Both the position numbers and the translations under genes were made by a program. The notes under the pieces were generated by a model, which had not been told where the DNA came from, did no database searches, and was given only the letters and a program-made list of their open reading frames with translations. This document shows positions 11,435-23,042 of a stretch of 64,000 nucleotides of DNA, piece by piece. The stretch lies in assembly GCA_025062095.1 (NCBI GenBank), contig JANXAZ010000002.1:1-64000 (forward strand). The letters are read 5' to 3'. Numbering within the stretch: position 1 is the first letter of the stretch; each line of letters begins with the position of its first letter. This DNA is from Geminicoccaceae bacterium (GTDB taxonomy: Bacteria > Pseudomonadota > Alphaproteobacteria > Geminicoccales > Geminicoccaceae).

Positions 11435-12829
11435 TCACTCTTCCACCGGCCGCCACATGGTGACGAGCTCCTCCGCGGCCGTCGGATGCAATGCCACGGT
11501 GGCATCGAATTGCGCCTTGGTGGCCCGACAGGTCAAGGCCACTGCGAAGCCCTGGACGATCTCCGCCGCCTCGCCGCCCAGGATGTGGACGCCCAGCACC
11601 CGGTCGTCCTCGGCGTCGACGACGAGTTTCATGAGGATGCGCTGCTCTCCGCCACCCAGGGTCTCCAACATCGGTCGAAAGCGCGTCCGGAAGAGCTTGA
11701 TCCGCCGTCCCTCGCCGCGCGCGGCCTCCTCGCTCAGGCCGACCGATGCGACCTGGGGCAGGGCGAAGACGGCGGTCGGCACGGTGGCGTAATTCACCGT
11801 CATGGGTTTGGCGTTGAACAGACGCTCGGCGACCGCGCGTCCCTCGGCGATGGCCACCGGCGTCAGATCGTGCTGCAGGGCGTCCAGGCGGTGGCCGGCG
11901 TGGTCGGAGCAGTCCCCGACCGCGAACAGGCCCTGCACCTTGGTGCGATAGGCGACGTCCACCGGGATCGACCCGTCGGGCAAGAGGCGGATCCCGAGCT
12001 CTTCGAGCCCGAGATCGCGCGTATTCGGGATCGCCTGTCGTCCCGTCGCCAGGAGCACCGTGTCGGCTTCCACGGGCCCGGCCGAAGTCTCGAGCACGCA
12101 TTCGTCGGCGGACCGCGCGATCCGCTCGGGTCGAGCCCCCGCCATCAAGCGAATTCCCGCGCGCGCGAGAGCGGCGGCGAGCTCGCTTCTCAGTTCCCGG
12201 TCGAAGCCGCGCAGCGGCAGATCGCCGCGGTAGACGAGCGTGACCTCGCTACCGAGGGCGCGAAAGATGCTCGCGAACTCCACCCCGATGTAGCCCGCGC
12301 CGACGACCGCGAGCCGCCGCGGCATGGGATAGATCTCCTCGAGCAAGTCGTCCGAAGTGACCGCGTGCTCGACCCCGGGGATCTCGGGCAGGCTCGGTCG
12401 CGCTCCGACCGCAACCAGGACCCGATCGGCGAGGATCTCGGTGTCGGCGACCTCGACCCGGAACCCTTCGGCGGTCTTCGCCAGGATCCGCGCGCGTCCC
12501 GCGAGGATCCGCACGCCCGCGCTCTCCAGCATGTCGATGTAGACGCGGTTGAGCCGCGCGATCTCCGCGTTGCGGTTCTCGAGCAGTTTCCGGAAATCGA
12601 GCGTGGGATCGTTCGCTCGCCAGCCGTAGCCGCGCGAAGCGCGGAAAGCCTCGCGAAAATACGCGCCGAAATACATGAGCTTCTTGGGCACGCAGCCCCG
12701 CAGCACGCAGGTGCCCCCGACGCGCCCGGCCTCGGCGATCGCCACCCGGGCGCCGTATTGCGCGGCCCGGCGCGCACAGGCCACGCCGCCCGAACCCGCA
12801 CCGATGACGAGGAGATCGACCTCAGCCAC
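11435..12829 (-). CDS. gor: Glutathione-disulfide reductase
   Basis: Cytoplasmic flavoenzyme that reduces glutathione disulfide with NADPH. FAD binding motif [16 protein letters not shown] lies near residue 8, and the redox-active pair C41/C46 is in [13 protein letters not shown]. The NADPH motif is [13 protein letters not shown], followed by arginines in [12 protein letters not shown] that match the 2'-phosphate pocket of glutathione reductases rather than lipoamide dehydrogenase. The C-terminal HPTAAEE supplies the catalytic His-Glu pair. Length is 464 residues with a GTG start. It heads the gor-aroG-pncB group. The 153-bp gap from recA holds only a short GC hairpin near 12914-12928 without a U-tract. 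Confidence 0.93.
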   Translation of the reverse strand: MAEVDLLVIGAGSGGVACARRAAQYGARVAIAEAGRVGGTCVLRGCVPKKLMYFGAYFREAFRASRGYGWRANDPTLDFRKLLENRNAEIARLNRVYIDMLESAGVRILAGRARILAKTAEGFRVEVADTEILADRVLVAVGARPSLPEIPGVEHAVTSDDLLEEIYPMPRRLAVVGAGYIGVEFASIFRALGSEVTLVYRGDLPLRGFDRELRSELAAALARAGIRLMAGARPERIARSADECVLETSAGPVEADTVLLATGRQAIPNTRDLGLEELGIRLLPDGSIPVDVAYRTKVQGLFAVGDCSDHAGHRLDALQHDLTPVAIAEGRAVAERLFNAKPMTVNYATVPTAVFALPQVASVGLSEEAARGEGRRIKLFRTRFRPMLETLGGGEQRILMKLVVDAEDDRVLGVHILGGEAAEIVQGFAVALTCRATKAQFDATVALHPTAAEELVTMWRPVEE

Positions 12830-12982
12830 GACCGCTCGCGTCCGATCGACGTCGCCGCTTCTCTAGCGGGATCCGCCCCGTACCGTCGACGGCCGAGCGC
12901 GCGTTGTCGGCCACCGGAGCCGCTCCGGATGCGCGCTCGCGTCCGGAAGAGCTTCTCGGGCTCGGCCGTTCGCGGCGTCGAC

Positions 12983-14047
<1,065 letters not shown>

Positions 14048-14081
14048 GAGGGATCCTCGGTGCGATGGAAAACTCGTTGCT

Positions 14082-14110
14082 ACTATATGAGGAGCGCGGC
14101 GCGGCGGCAA
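14082..14110 (-). promoter_or_regulatory. Sigma-70 type promoter of recA
   Basis: On the minus strand, TTGCCG (14110-14105) and TATAGT (14087-14082) are separated by exactly 17 bp, about 35 bp before the recA ATG. This is the clearest vegetative promoter in the window. No LexA operator overlaps it. Confidence 0.6.
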
Positions 14111-14126
14111 AAGGCCGCCCGCCCGC

Positions 14127-15059
14127 TCAGCCCGCCCCCGGACGCGGCGCCCGCGGCACGAGGACGAGACCGATCGCCGCGACCACGAGGAGGAGCGCCA
14201 CGAGTTCGCGCACGCCCGCGGGCTCGCCCAACAACCAGGCCGAACTCGCCACGCCGACGACGGGAATGGCGAGCGTGCTCATCGAGGCGACGATCGCGGG
14301 CAAGGATCGCACGATCCGGAGATAGGCGGTGAAGCAGAAGACGAGCGCGACGAAGACGACGTAAAGAAGAGCCAGCACCCCCTCCCAGGTCACCCGCTCC
14401 GGATCGGGCCAGGCTCCGAGCACGAACCAGACGAAAAGGATCGGAAGGCCGCCCGCGAGCAATTGCCAGGCGGAAAGAGCCATGGTCCCGATGCCCCAGT
14501 CGAAGGCCTTGGTCGCCACGGTTTGAACCGCCCAGACGAAGGCCGCCGCGAGCACGAGCAGAGAACCGAGCGGTTCGCGGCCGATTCGCACGAGTTCGGG
14601 GCCGACGAGCACGCCGAGCCCGGCCATGCCCGAAACGAGGGCCAGAACCACCCGAAAAGTCGGCCTCTCCCGCAAGAAGAGGACGGAAAGCAAGGTCGCC
14701 CAGAGAGGCATGGTGAAGGCGATGATCGCCGCTCGGCCCCCGCCGATGAGCAGAAGCCCGTAGGCCGTCAGCATGTGCCAGAGCGTCACGCCCGCGAAGG
14801 AGATCGCGAGGTGCGGCAGAACCAATCGCCGGGGCAGGCGCCAAGGCTCGCCCGAAATCCGAGCGAGCGCCAAGAGCGTCGTGCCGGCCCCCAGGACCGA
14901 GACGACGCGGAAGGTCCAGGGCTCGAACTGATCGACGGCGAGCTTCATCGCCGGCCAGTTGAGACCCCAGAGGACGGTCACGGCGGCGACGAGAAATCCC
15001 ACGCCGGCGCGCCGTCCGGCCTCGGGTTCTTCTCGGACACCGAGGGCTCCGGTTTTCAC
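14127..15059 (-). CDS. EamA/DMT-family transporter
   Basis: Inner-membrane exporter of the drug/metabolite superfamily, 310 residues. About ten hydrophobic helices form two EamA repeats, the first from about residue 20 ([13 protein letters not shown]) and the second from about 165 ([17 protein letters not shown]). Substrates of this family range from amino acids to purines and cannot be read from sequence. The GTG start at 15059 is the first in frame before the first helix; the start is uncertain. It lies upstream of recA on the same strand with the recA promoter between them. The 112 bp before it show nothing I recognise. Confidence 0.85.
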   Translation of the reverse strand: MKTGALGVREEPEAGRRAGVGFLVAAVTVLWGLNWPAMKLAVDQFEPWTFRVVSVLGAGTTLLALARISGEPWRLPRRLVLPHLAISFAGVTLWHMLTAYGLLLIGGGRAAIIAFTMPLWATLLSVLFLRERPTFRVVLALVSGMAGLGVLVGPELVRIGREPLGSLLVLAAAFVWAVQTVATKAFDWGIGTMALSAWQLLAGGLPILFVWFVLGAWPDPERVTWEGVLALLYVVFVALVFCFTAYLRIVRSLPAIVASMSTLAIPVVGVASSAWLLGEPAGVRELVALLLVVAAIGLVLVPRAPRPGAG

Positions 15060-15171
15060 CCGACGCTCGACCTCCGGATGCGCATCGCTCGGATCGCACG
15101 GTAGAGCGATCCCGCGGCGTTCGGATCGGCCGAGCGCGCCGACGAGCTATGCAGGGTTGAGGGTGGCGCGC

Positions 15172-15342
15172 TCAGAAGTCGGTGCAGCGACCCCCGCGCT
15201 CCCAATCCCCGTAGCGGGTGGGCTCGAGACCTTCGGGCCCTCCGATTTCGCCCGGGGGCTGAACGGGTCCGCGAAGGGGTGCCGGCTCCGGCCGCGGGGG
15301 AGGGTTCGCAGAGGGAGGTGCGACCGGAGCGGGATCCTTCAC
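15172..15342 (-). CDS. DUF1674 / SDHAF4-like succinate dehydrogenase assembly factor
   Basis: Small soluble protein whose C-terminus carries the DUF1674 signature (EIGGPEGLEPTRYGDWERGG then RCTDF at the end), shared with mitochondrial SDHAF4, which binds flavinylated SdhA and helps assemble complex II. The N-terminal half is low-complexity Pro/Ala. GTG at 15342 overlaps the DUF1476 stop by four bases and gives 56 residues; an ATG at 15378 would add 12 and lie inside DUF1476. Family membership is clear. The SdhA-chaperone role is carried over from the mitochondrial homologue. No sdh genes are in the window. Confidence 0.85.
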   Translation of the reverse strand: MKDPAPVAPPSANPPPRPEPAPLRGPVQPPGEIGGPEGLEPTRYGDWERGGRCTDF

Positions 15343-15662
15343 TCCTGCATGATCTGTTGCTTGGCGATCTCTTCGCATTCGTCGAGGTGCTTCTTGAGGA
15401 GGTGATCGGACAGGCTCTTGCCGGCCTTGGCGAGGTCGGCCTTGACTTTGCTGAAGAGGTCTTCGTCACCGGGCAGGTCGAAGTCGGCCATCACCACGTC
15501 CTTGGCGTAGGCCAACGCCTCCTCGCCCTTGAGGCCGAGGTGTTCTTCCGCCACCCACAAGCCGAAGAGCTTGTTGCGTCGGTTGCGGATCTTGAAAGCG
15601 AGCTCCTGTTGATGTCTGAACTTCGCTTCTTCGGTGCGCTCGCGCTCGTCGAAGCCGCTCAT
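15339..15662 (-). CDS. DUF1476 protein, F1Fo-ATPase zeta-subunit-type inhibitor
   Basis: 107-residue helical protein matching DUF1476, whose Paracoccus member is the zeta subunit that blocks ATP hydrolysis by the F1Fo-ATP synthase. Conserved stretches seen are MSGFDERERTEEAKF at the inhibitory N-terminus, RRNKLFGLWVAEEHLG, AYAKDVVMADFDLPGDEDLF and the terminal AKQQIM. The family is confined to alphaproteobacteria, which supports the taxonomic call. ATG start. It is followed, with a 4-base overlap, by the DUF1674 gene, and it diverges from the NRDE gene across about 95 bp. Confidence 0.92.
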   Translation of the reverse strand: MSGFDERERTEEAKFRHQQELAFKIRNRRNKLFGLWVAEEHLGLKGEEALAYAKDVVMADFDLPGDEDLFSKVKADLAKAGKSLSDHLLKKHLDECEEIAKQQIMQE

Positions 15663-15757
15663 CGGCTCTCGTCCCCTTGGTCGCGTCCCCGCCCGCGCTC
15701 ATATAGGTGCGGCGCGCCGAGCGCGCCACCCGCCATCGCGTCGCGAGTTTCGATCCC

Positions 15758-16498
15758 TTGTGCACGCTCGTTCTGTTGCATCGCCCCGACCACGCCTGGC
15801 CGCTGCTCGTCGCCGCCAACCGCGACGAGCTCGCGCACCGCGCGAGCCGCCCACCGGCGCGCCACTGGCCCGACCGGCCCGAGGTCCGCGCGGGGTTGGA
15901 TCTCGTCGCGGGCGGCAGCTGGCTCGGCGTCAACGACTGGGGCGTGATCGCCGCCGTCCTCAACCGGATGGGCACGCTCGGGCCGGAAGCGGGCAAGCGC
16001 TCGCGCGGCGAGCTCGTGCTCGAAGCCCTCGATCACGCCGAGGCCGCAGCGGCGGCCGCCGCTCTGGCCGATCTCGACCCCCGAGCCTATCGACCGTTCA
16101 ATCTCGTCGTGGCCGATCGGGAGGAGGCGTTTTTCCTGTGCCATGCCGGCGACGGGGCGATCCGCGTCGCGCGGCTGCCACCGGGCCTCACCATGCTCAC
16201 CGCCCACGGGCCCAACGATCCGGCCTGCGCACGGATCCGACGCTACCGACCGCTGTTCGCGACGAGCGCCCCGCCCGATCCCGAGCGCGGCGATTGGTCG
16301 GACTGGCAGTTGTTGCTCGCCAGCCGCGCGAGCGCGACGGGGGATCCGCGGGACGCGCTGTGCATCGTCACCGAGGGTCCTTACGGTACGGTGAGTTCGA
16401 GCCTGATCGCGCTGCCAGCGCGTCCCGATCGGGGCGCCGTGTTCCTGCACGCCGAGGGTCGGCCGGGGGAGGTGCCCTATCTTCCCGTCCCGCCCTGA
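15758..16498 (+). CDS. NRDE/TANGO2-family protein with a probable TTG start
   Basis: Homologue of the NRDE (Ser/Thr-rich T10, TANGO2) family, named for the NRDE motif, here AANRDELAHR at residues 20-29. The family opens Met-Cys-Thr with Cys2 as likely N-terminal nucleophile. In this frame the segment CTLVLLHRPDHAWPLL is preceded by TTG, so TTG at 15758 is chosen (246 residues) over a GTG 51 bases upstream that would bury the cysteine. Other family marks are GGSWLGVNDWG, PFNLVVAD and EGPYGTVSSSLIALP. Biochemical function is not settled; heme trafficking and acyl-CoA or lipid roles have been proposed for TANGO2. Confidence 0.85.
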   Translation: MCTLVLLHRPDHAWPLLVAANRDELAHRASRPPARHWPDRPEVRAGLDLVAGGSWLGVNDWGVIAAVLNRMGTLGPEAGKRSRGELVLEALDHAEAAAAAAALADLDPRAYRPFNLVVADREEAFFLCHAGDGAIRVARLPPGLTMLTAHGPNDPACARIRRYRPLFATSAPPDPERGDWSDWQLLLASRASATGDPRDALCIVTEGPYGTVSSSLIALPARPDRGAVFLHAEGRPGEVPYLPVPP

Positions 16499-16507
16499 CC
16501 GCGCGGC

Positions 16508-17515
16508 TCAGCGTCCGGTGCGCAGGAGGATCTTCCCGATGTGCACGCCCGATTCCATGAGCGCGTGGGCCTCCGCGGCGCGCTCGAGAGGATAGGCCCG
16601 ATAGACCGGCACGCGCAGCCGGCCCGCCGCGAACAGCGGCCAGACCTTTTCCTCGAGCGCGCGTGCGATCGCCCCTTTTTCTTCCACCGAGCGCGGCCGC
16701 AAGGTCGAGCCGGTCCAGGTCAGACGCTTGAGCATGAGCTTGGCGAAATCGGCCGTAATCGTCGAGCCCTGGAGCCAGGCGATCTGGACGATGCGGCCCT
16801 CGAGCGCGGCCGCTTCCATGTTGCGGGCGACGTAATCGCCCCCCACCATGTCCAGGATCAGATCCACTCCGCGTCCCCGCGTCGCCTCTTTCACCGCCGC
16901 CACGAAGTCCTGCTCGCGGTAGAGGATGGCGAGATCGGCGCCGAGCTCGCGACAGGCCCGCGCCTTCTCGGCGTTGCCGACGGTCGTGAACACGCGGGCG
17001 CCGAAGGCCTTGGCGAGCTGGATCGCCGTGACCCCGATCCCCGAGCTGCCGCCGTGGACGAGGAAGGTCTCGCCCGCGCGCAGACGCCCGCGCTCGAAGA
17101 CGTTGGTCCACACGGTGAAGAAGGTCTCGGGCACGCCCCCCGCCACTTCCGGCGGTATCCCCGGCGGCAGGGGCAGGGCCTGCGGCTCGGGCACGAGGCA
17201 GAACTCCGCGTAACCGCCACCCGCGACCAGCGCACAAACCAGATCGCCCACGCGGAACCGCTTCGTTTCCGGTCCGAGCGCGACCACGCGGCCCGCGATC
17301 TCGAGGCCGGGGATGTCCGTGACCCCCGGCGGTGGCGGATAAACGCCTTTCCGCTGCAACACGTCGGGACGGTTGACGCCCGCGCTCGCGACTTCGACCA
17401 GGATCTCGCCCGGGCCCGGCCGCGGCACGGGCACCCGCACCGGCTTCAGGACGTCGGGCGGTCCGAAGCCTTCGCAGCGGATCGCGATCATCGTCTCCGG
17501 TATCGTGGCGCTCAT
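16508..17515 (-). CDS. NAD(P)H-quinone oxidoreductase (zinc-independent MDR, PIG3-like)
   Basis: Medium-chain dehydrogenase/reductase of 335 residues. It has the GroES-like N-terminal domain (GVNRPDVLQRKGVYPPPPG) and a Rossmann domain with LVHGGSSGIGVTAIQLAKAFG, typical of PIG3/TP53I3-type quinone oxidoreductases. Zinc-binding cysteines of alcohol dehydrogenases are absent. GVHIGKILL near the end is also PIG3-like. It probably reduces quinones or enals with NADPH. The ATG at 17515 is preceded by a 130-bp gap from the groEL terminator. It converges with the NRDE gene, stops 9 bp apart. Confidence 0.88.
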   Translation of the reverse strand: MSATIPETMIAIRCEGFGPPDVLKPVRVPVPRPGPGEILVEVASAGVNRPDVLQRKGVYPPPPGVTDIPGLEIAGRVVALGPETKRFRVGDLVCALVAGGGYAEFCLVPEPQALPLPPGIPPEVAGGVPETFFTVWTNVFERGRLRAGETFLVHGGSSGIGVTAIQLAKAFGARVFTTVGNAEKARACRELGADLAILYREQDFVAAVKEATRGRGVDLILDMVGGDYVARNMEAAALEGRIVQIAWLQGSTITADFAKLMLKRLTWTGSTLRPRSVEEKGAIARALEEKVWPLFAAGRLRVPVYRAYPLERAAEAHALMESGVHIGKILLRTGR

Positions 17516-17645
17516 CTTCGGATCCCCGTGAACCGAGCGTTTCTTGGTCCTCCGTGCGCCCGCGAGCGGGCGCCGCGGGGGCGCCGTCGATCGCCGCACG
17601 GCGCGCGGGCCCCGCTCTCGGATGCGCCGTGCCGTCTTCGTCGGC

Positions 17646-17676
17646 GAAAAGAAAGGGCCGCGGTCGCCCGCGGCCC
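17646..17676 (-). terminator. Rho-independent terminator of groES-groEL
   Basis: On the minus strand, 27 bp after the groEL stop, GGGCCGCG and CGCGGCCC flank a 6-base loop and are followed by TTTCTTTT. The perfect 8-bp stem plus U-rich tail is the best terminator in the window. Confidence 0.85.
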
Positions 17677-17703
17677 TCGCGGATAGTGGTGCGTGGGTCC
17701 GCC

Positions 17704-19371
<1,668 letters not shown>

Positions 19372-19386
19372 TCAAAGGTTCCGGGT

Positions 19387-19704
19387 TCAGGCGGCCTTGG
19401 CGGCAGCCGCGGTGTCGGGCTCGAGGATCCCCATGATGTCGGACTCTTTCATGATCAGGAGCTCCTCGCCCTCGATCTTGACCTCGGTGCCCGACCACTT
19501 GCCGAAGAGCACCCGGTCACCGACCTTCACGCCCATCGGGATGAGTTCGCCCTTCTCGTTGCGGGCACCGGGGCCGACGGCGATGACCTCGCCCTGCTGC
19601 GGCTTCTCCTTGGCGGTGTCGGGGATGATGATGCCGCCCTTGGTCCGCGGCTCCTCCTCGATCCGCTTGATGACGACGCGATCGTGCAACGGCCTGAACT
19701 TCAT
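19387..19704 (-). CDS. groS: Co-chaperonin GroES
   Basis: 10-kDa lid of the GroEL ring, 105 residues. The conserved [18 protein letters not shown] start, the mobile loop with [18 protein letters not shown], and [18 protein letters not shown] are present. The C-terminus has an Ala-rich extension ([10 protein letters not shown]) of about 8 residues beyond the usual end. The ATG at 19704 is preceded by AAGGTGG. The 34 bp between the ATG and upstream CIRCE operator form the leader. Confidence 0.97.
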   Translation of the reverse strand: MKFRPLHDRVVIKRIEEEPRTKGGIIIPDTAKEKPQQGEVIAVGPGARNEKGELIPMGVKVGDRVLFGKWSGTEVKIEGEELLIMKESDIMGILEPDTAAAAKAA

Positions 19705-19738
19705 ACCACCTTGCTCCCGGTCGTTGGTGTGGCGCCTG

Positions 19739-19765
19739 TTAGCACTCGCGCCCGGTGAGTGCCAA
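19739..19765 (-). promoter_or_regulatory. CIRCE operator (HrcA binding site)
   Basis: TTAGCACTC and GAGTGCCAA flank a 9-base spacer, differing from the canonical inverted repeat TTAGCACTC-N9-GAGTGCTAA at one base. It lies in the groES leader, where HrcA represses chaperonin operons. hrcA itself is not in the window. Confidence 0.9.
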
Positions 19766-19777
19766 ATCCGGCTCGCC

Positions 19778-19809
19778 ATGTAGAGGCGCCCGCCGCCTCC
19801 TTCAAGGGG
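19778..19809 (-). promoter_or_regulatory. Sigma-32 (RpoH) type promoter of groES-groEL
   Basis: On the minus strand CCCCTTGAA (-35) and CCTCTACAT (-10) are separated by a 14-base gap, close to the heat-shock consensus CTTGAA-N14-CCCCATnT. The predicted transcription start falls just before the CIRCE operator, so heat-shock sigma factor and HrcA would act together. The -10 match is partial. Confidence 0.6.
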
Positions 19810-19889
19810 TCCGTGCGCGGATCTTGTCAGCGGCCGCCGGTACCTGCTGCTAACACCTTGATTCCCGTACGCTTTTCGACCCTCGCCGC

Positions 19890-19917
19890 TTGACGACCGA
19901 GCCCCGGCCTGCATCAT
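19890..19917 (+). promoter_or_regulatory. Possible sigma-70 promoter of usg
   Basis: TTGACG and CATCAT lie 16 bp apart, about 32 bp before the usg ATG. The -35 matches five of six consensus bases and the -10 four. Position in the groES/usg divergent region fits. Weak evidence alone. Confidence 0.35.
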
Positions 19918-19949
19918 CGCGAGCATCGGCATCGAGCCGGAGGTCTTGG

Positions 19950-20228
19950 ATGAGCCGTCGCGACCACGAAGAGCTCCGCCGCCAACTCGAGGGTTGGCGG
20001 CTCGCCACCGCCGAGATCGTCTACCACATGCCCGACCACCCCGGGGTGCTGCAGACCTTCGTCTGGCAGCATTACGATCTCGCGCCGCACTATCCGGTCC
20101 TGCGGCGCTTTCTCGATTTCTGGGTGAAGAACATCGACGCCAAACTGCACTCGGTGACGGTCGGACGGACCGAGATCTTGACGCCGCCGCGCTGGACCCA
20201 CGCGGCGGGGATCTTCCAGCTCCACTGA
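19950..20228 (+). CDS. usg: Usg family protein
   Basis: 92-residue protein of the Usg family, small soluble proteins found widely in alphaproteobacteria and named from a gene near the tryptophan operon; function is unknown. Family features seen are [39 protein letters not shown] and the C-terminal [14 protein letters not shown] at 19950 has GGAGG about 8 bases upstream, which decides it over upstream in-frame starts. It diverges from groES and lies about 100 bp before rpiB. Confidence 0.85.
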   Translation: MSRRDHEELRRQLEGWRLATAEIVYHMPDHPGVLQTFVWQHYDLAPHYPVLRRFLDFWVKNIDAKLHSVTVGRTEILTPPRWTHAAGIFQLH

Positions 20229-20326
20229 GCGCTCGGCTCCCGGCGCGCGCCTTTGTCGCCTTTCGTCGCCCCCGGCGCGCGTCGTAAATCCCGCGCGGAC
20301 GTGGAGGATCGGGAGGAGTCGCGCCC

Positions 20327-20758
20327 GTGCCGGAAACCGTCGCCGTCGCCTCGGACCACGCCGGCTACGCGCTCAAGGAGAAGCTCAAGGAGCTGCTGAT
20401 CGAGCGCGGCTTCGAGATCCTCGACCTCGGGACCTACTCCCTCGAGCCCGCCGACTATCCGGACCAGGCGGACGCGGTGGCGGCGGCGCTCGCCGACGGC
20501 CGGGCGCAGCGCGGGCTGTTGATCTGTGGTACCGGCATCGGCATCGCGATCGCGGCGAATCGACACCGCCACGTCCGTGCCGCGCTCTGCCACGACGTGA
20601 CCACTGCGCGCCTCGCGCGCGAACACAACGACGCGAACGTGCTCGTTCTGGGCGGGCGCATCATCGGGGAAGCCACCGCCCGCGACTGCTTGGCGACCTT
20701 CCTCGACACGCCTTTCGCCGGAGGCCGGCACGCGCGCCGGGTCGCCAAGCTCGGCTGA
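20327..20758 (+). CDS. rpiB: Ribose-5-phosphate isomerase B
   Basis: Interconverts ribose-5-phosphate and ribulose-5-phosphate; the product feeds riboflavin synthesis through ribB downstream. RpiB/LacAB motifs are [11 protein letters not shown] at the N-terminus, [15 protein letters not shown] with the catalytic C67, and [14 protein letters not shown]. Length is 143 residues. The GTG start is preceded by GGGAGGAG. In many alphaproteobacteria glyA follows rpiB, but here nrdR does, 78 bp later. Confidence 0.93.
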   Translation: MPETVAVASDHAGYALKEKLKELLIERGFEILDLGTYSLEPADYPDQADAVAAALADGRAQRGLLICGTGIGIAIAANRHRHVRAALCHDVTTARLAREHNDANVLVLGGRIIGEATARDCLATFLDTPFAGGRHARRVAKLG

Positions 20759-20836
20759 ACCGGCGTGGACGCCTTTGCCGGCCGCGGGAGCTGGGCTAGG
20801 ACTGCCCGCGAGCCCCCCCGCGTCCGTGTTCCGTCG

Positions 20837-21313
20837 ATGCGCTGTCCGTTCTGCGGTTCCGAGGACACCCAGGTCAAGGATTCTCGCCCGGTCGACGACG
20901 GCAGCGCCATTCGTCGCCGCCGCCAGTGCCCCAAGTGCGGCGCCCGTTTCACCACGCTCGAACGGGTGCAGCTGCGCGAGCTCGTCGTGGTCAAGAAAGA
21001 CGGGCGCCGGGTCCCCTTCGATCGCGACAAGCTCGCGCGCTCGTTGCGGATCGCGACCCGCAAACGCGGCATCGACGACGAACAGATCGAGCGTCTCGTG
21101 AACCAGATCGTGCGCGAGCTCGAACAGAGCGGCGAAACGGAGATCCCCTCCACGCGCATCGGCGAGCTCGCGATGGCCAAGCTCGCCGCCCTCGACCAGG
21201 TCGCCTACGTCCGTTTCGCGAGCGTCTACAAGGACTTCTCGACCGCTCGCGATTTCGAGGAGTTCATCCGCGAGCTGCCCGCGCGGCGAGGGGACGGCGC
21301 CCCCGAACCATGA
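20837..21313 (+). CDS. nrdR: Transcriptional repressor NrdR
   Basis: Repressor of ribonucleotide reductase genes that senses ATP/dATP. A zinc ribbon is formed by C3-C6 (CPFC) and C31-C34 (CPKC) with the RRRRQC patch, and an ATP-cone domain follows ([20 protein letters not shown]). Length is 158 residues. The ATG at 20837 puts the zinc ribbon at the N-terminus. Its TGA overlaps the ribD ATG (ATGA), so nrdR heads the coupled rib operon, an arrangement common in alphaproteobacteria. Confidence 0.96.
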   Translation: MRCPFCGSEDTQVKDSRPVDDGSAIRRRRQCPKCGARFTTLERVQLRELVVVKKDGRRVPFDRDKLARSLRIATRKRGIDDEQIERLVNQIVRELEQSGETEIPSTRIGELAMAKLAALDQVAYVRFASVYKDFSTARDFEEFIRELPARRGDGAPEP

Positions 21314-22455
21314 GCCCCGCCGACGAGCGCTTCATGCGCCTGGCCCTCGCCTTGGGCGCGCGGGCCCTCGGAGCGAGCTGGCCCAATCCCGCGGTGGGAT
21401 GCGTGATCGTCCGCGACGAGCGCATCGTCGGCCGGGGCTGGACCGGGCCCGGAGGCCGCCCGCACGCCGAAGCCGTGGCGCTCGCCCGCGCCGGCGCGGC
21501 GGCGCGCGGGGCCACCGCTTACGTCACGCTCGAGCCCTGTGCCCATCACGGCCAGACCCCGCCTTGTTGCGAGGCGCTCGTGGCGGCGGGGATCGCGCGC
21601 GTCGTCGTGGCGATGCTCGACCCCGATCCGCGCGTCGACGGCCGCGGGGTGGCCGCCCTGCGCGCCGCCGGCGTAGCGGTGGAGGTCGGATGCCTCGAGC
21701 GCGAAGCGCAGCGCGCGCATGCGGGTTTCGCGACCCGCATCCGCCTCGGCCGGCCGAGCGTCACCCTCAAGCTCGCCACCAGCCTCGACGGCCGGATCGC
21801 CGCCGCGAGCGGTGCGAGCCGCTGGATCACCGGGCCCCGAGCGCGAGCGCGGGCCCATCTCTTGCGCGCGGAGCACGACGCGGTGATCGTGGGCAGCGGC
21901 ACGGCGCTCGTCGACGACCCCGAACTGACCTGCCGGCTCCCGGGGATGGGCGATCGCCAGCCGGTCCGGATCGTCTTCGACCGTCGCCTGCGGCTCGGGC
22001 CCGACAGCCGCCTCGCGCGCACGACGGCGCTGGGGCCGGTCTGGCTTCTCACCCGCACCGACGCGGAAGACGCACGCGCGGCCGCGTTGCGCGCGCGAGG
22101 CGTCGTCGTCCTCGAGCTTTCGGCGGACGAGGAATCGTGGCTGGAGCGCGCCTTGGCGCTTCTCGCCGAACGGGGTATCACGCGCACGCTCGTCGAGGGC
22201 GGGGGGCGGCTCGCTGCGGCACTTCTGCGCGCCGGTCTCGTCGATCGGCTCGCCTTGTTCCAGGCGCCGATCGTGATCGGTTCCGACGGCCTGGATTGGG
22301 CGGGCGCACTCGGTCTCGCGAGCCCGGAGCGGGCGGCGCGCTGGACCGTGCGCGAAGAGGCGCGCTTGGGCGAGGATCGCTATCTCTTGCTCGAGCCGGT
22401 CGCGCGTTCGGCGGAGCGCGCAGGCGAAGGAACCTCATGTTCACCGGGATCGTGA
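21310..22455 (+). CDS. ribD: Bifunctional riboflavin deaminase/reductase RibD
   Basis: Catalyses the second and third steps of the GTP branch of riboflavin synthesis. The deaminase domain holds the zinc motif H52-A-E54 with C77 and C86 ([11 protein letters not shown]). The reductase domain starts near residue 145 ([14 protein letters not shown]) and includes [15 protein letters not shown] and [18 protein letters not shown]. Length is 381 residues. The start is fixed by the ATGA overlap with nrdR, and the end overlaps ribE by 19 bases. Confidence 0.96.
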   Translation: MSPADERFMRLALALGARALGASWPNPAVGCVIVRDERIVGRGWTGPGGRPHAEAVALARAGAAARGATAYVTLEPCAHHGQTPPCCEALVAAGIARVVVAMLDPDPRVDGRGVAALRAAGVAVEVGCLEREAQRAHAGFATRIRLGRPSVTLKLATSLDGRIAAASGASRWITGPRARARAHLLRAEHDAVIVGSGTALVDDPELTCRLPGMGDRQPVRIVFDRRLRLGPDSRLARTTALGPVWLLTRTDAEDARAAALRARGVVVLELSADEESWLERALALLAERGITRTLVEGGGRLAAALLRAGLVDRLALFQAPIVIGSDGLDWAGALGLASPERAARWTVREEARLGEDRYLLLEPVARSAERAGEGTSCSPGS

Positions 22456-23042
22456 CCCATCGCGGGACCGTCGAGCGGATCGAGGGTACGGCGACGAGAA
22501 CCCTCGAGATCGCCCCGATCGGCGACTTCGGTCCGGTCGCCCTCGGCGCCTCGATCGCCCATTCCGGGGTCTGCCTCACGGTGGCGGCGCTCACCGAACG
22601 CGGCTGGCGCATCGACGCGTCTCCCGAAACCCTCGCGCGCACCACGATCGGCGATTGGCGCCCGGGCACGCTCGTCAACCTCGAGCGGGCGCTGCGGCTG
22701 GGCGACGAGCTCGGCGGCCATCTCGTCTTCGGCCACGTCGACGCGATCGGCACGGTTCTGGCGATCGACGAGCTGGCCGACAGCCGGCGGCTCGTGATCG
22801 GGATGCCGGCCGAACTCGCGCCGATGGTCGCGGTGAAAGGCTCGATCGCGCTCGACGGCGTCTCCTTGACGGTCAGCGAAGTCGGCGAAGATCGATTCGC
22901 GACCGTGATCGTTCCCCACACCTGGAAGGTCACCACGCTGAGCGAGCGCAAGCCGGGAGACCGGGTCAACCTCGAAGTCGACATGCTCGCGCGCTACGTC
23001 GCTCGGTGGCTCGCCTGCAGCGGTGGAGCGTCCCGTGGCTGA
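22437..23042 (+). CDS. ribE: Riboflavin synthase alpha chain
   Basis: Converts two molecules of 6,7-dimethyl-8-ribityllumazine into riboflavin and its pyrimidine precursor. Length is 201 residues with two lumazine-binding repeats: the first begins [10 protein letters not shown] and includes HSGVCLTV, the second HLVFGHVDAIG with ALDGVSLTV. ATG at 22437 has AAGGA upstream and gives the invariant MFTGIV. The gene overlaps both neighbours, which indicates translational coupling. Confidence 0.96.
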   Translation: MFTGIVTHRGTVERIEGTATRTLEIAPIGDFGPVALGASIAHSGVCLTVAALTERGWRIDASPETLARTTIGDWRPGTLVNLERALRLGDELGGHLVFGHVDAIGTVLAIDELADSRRLVIGMPAELAPMVAVKGSIALDGVSLTVSEVGEDRFATVIVPHTWKVTTLSERKPGDRVNLEVDMLARYVARWLACSGGASRG

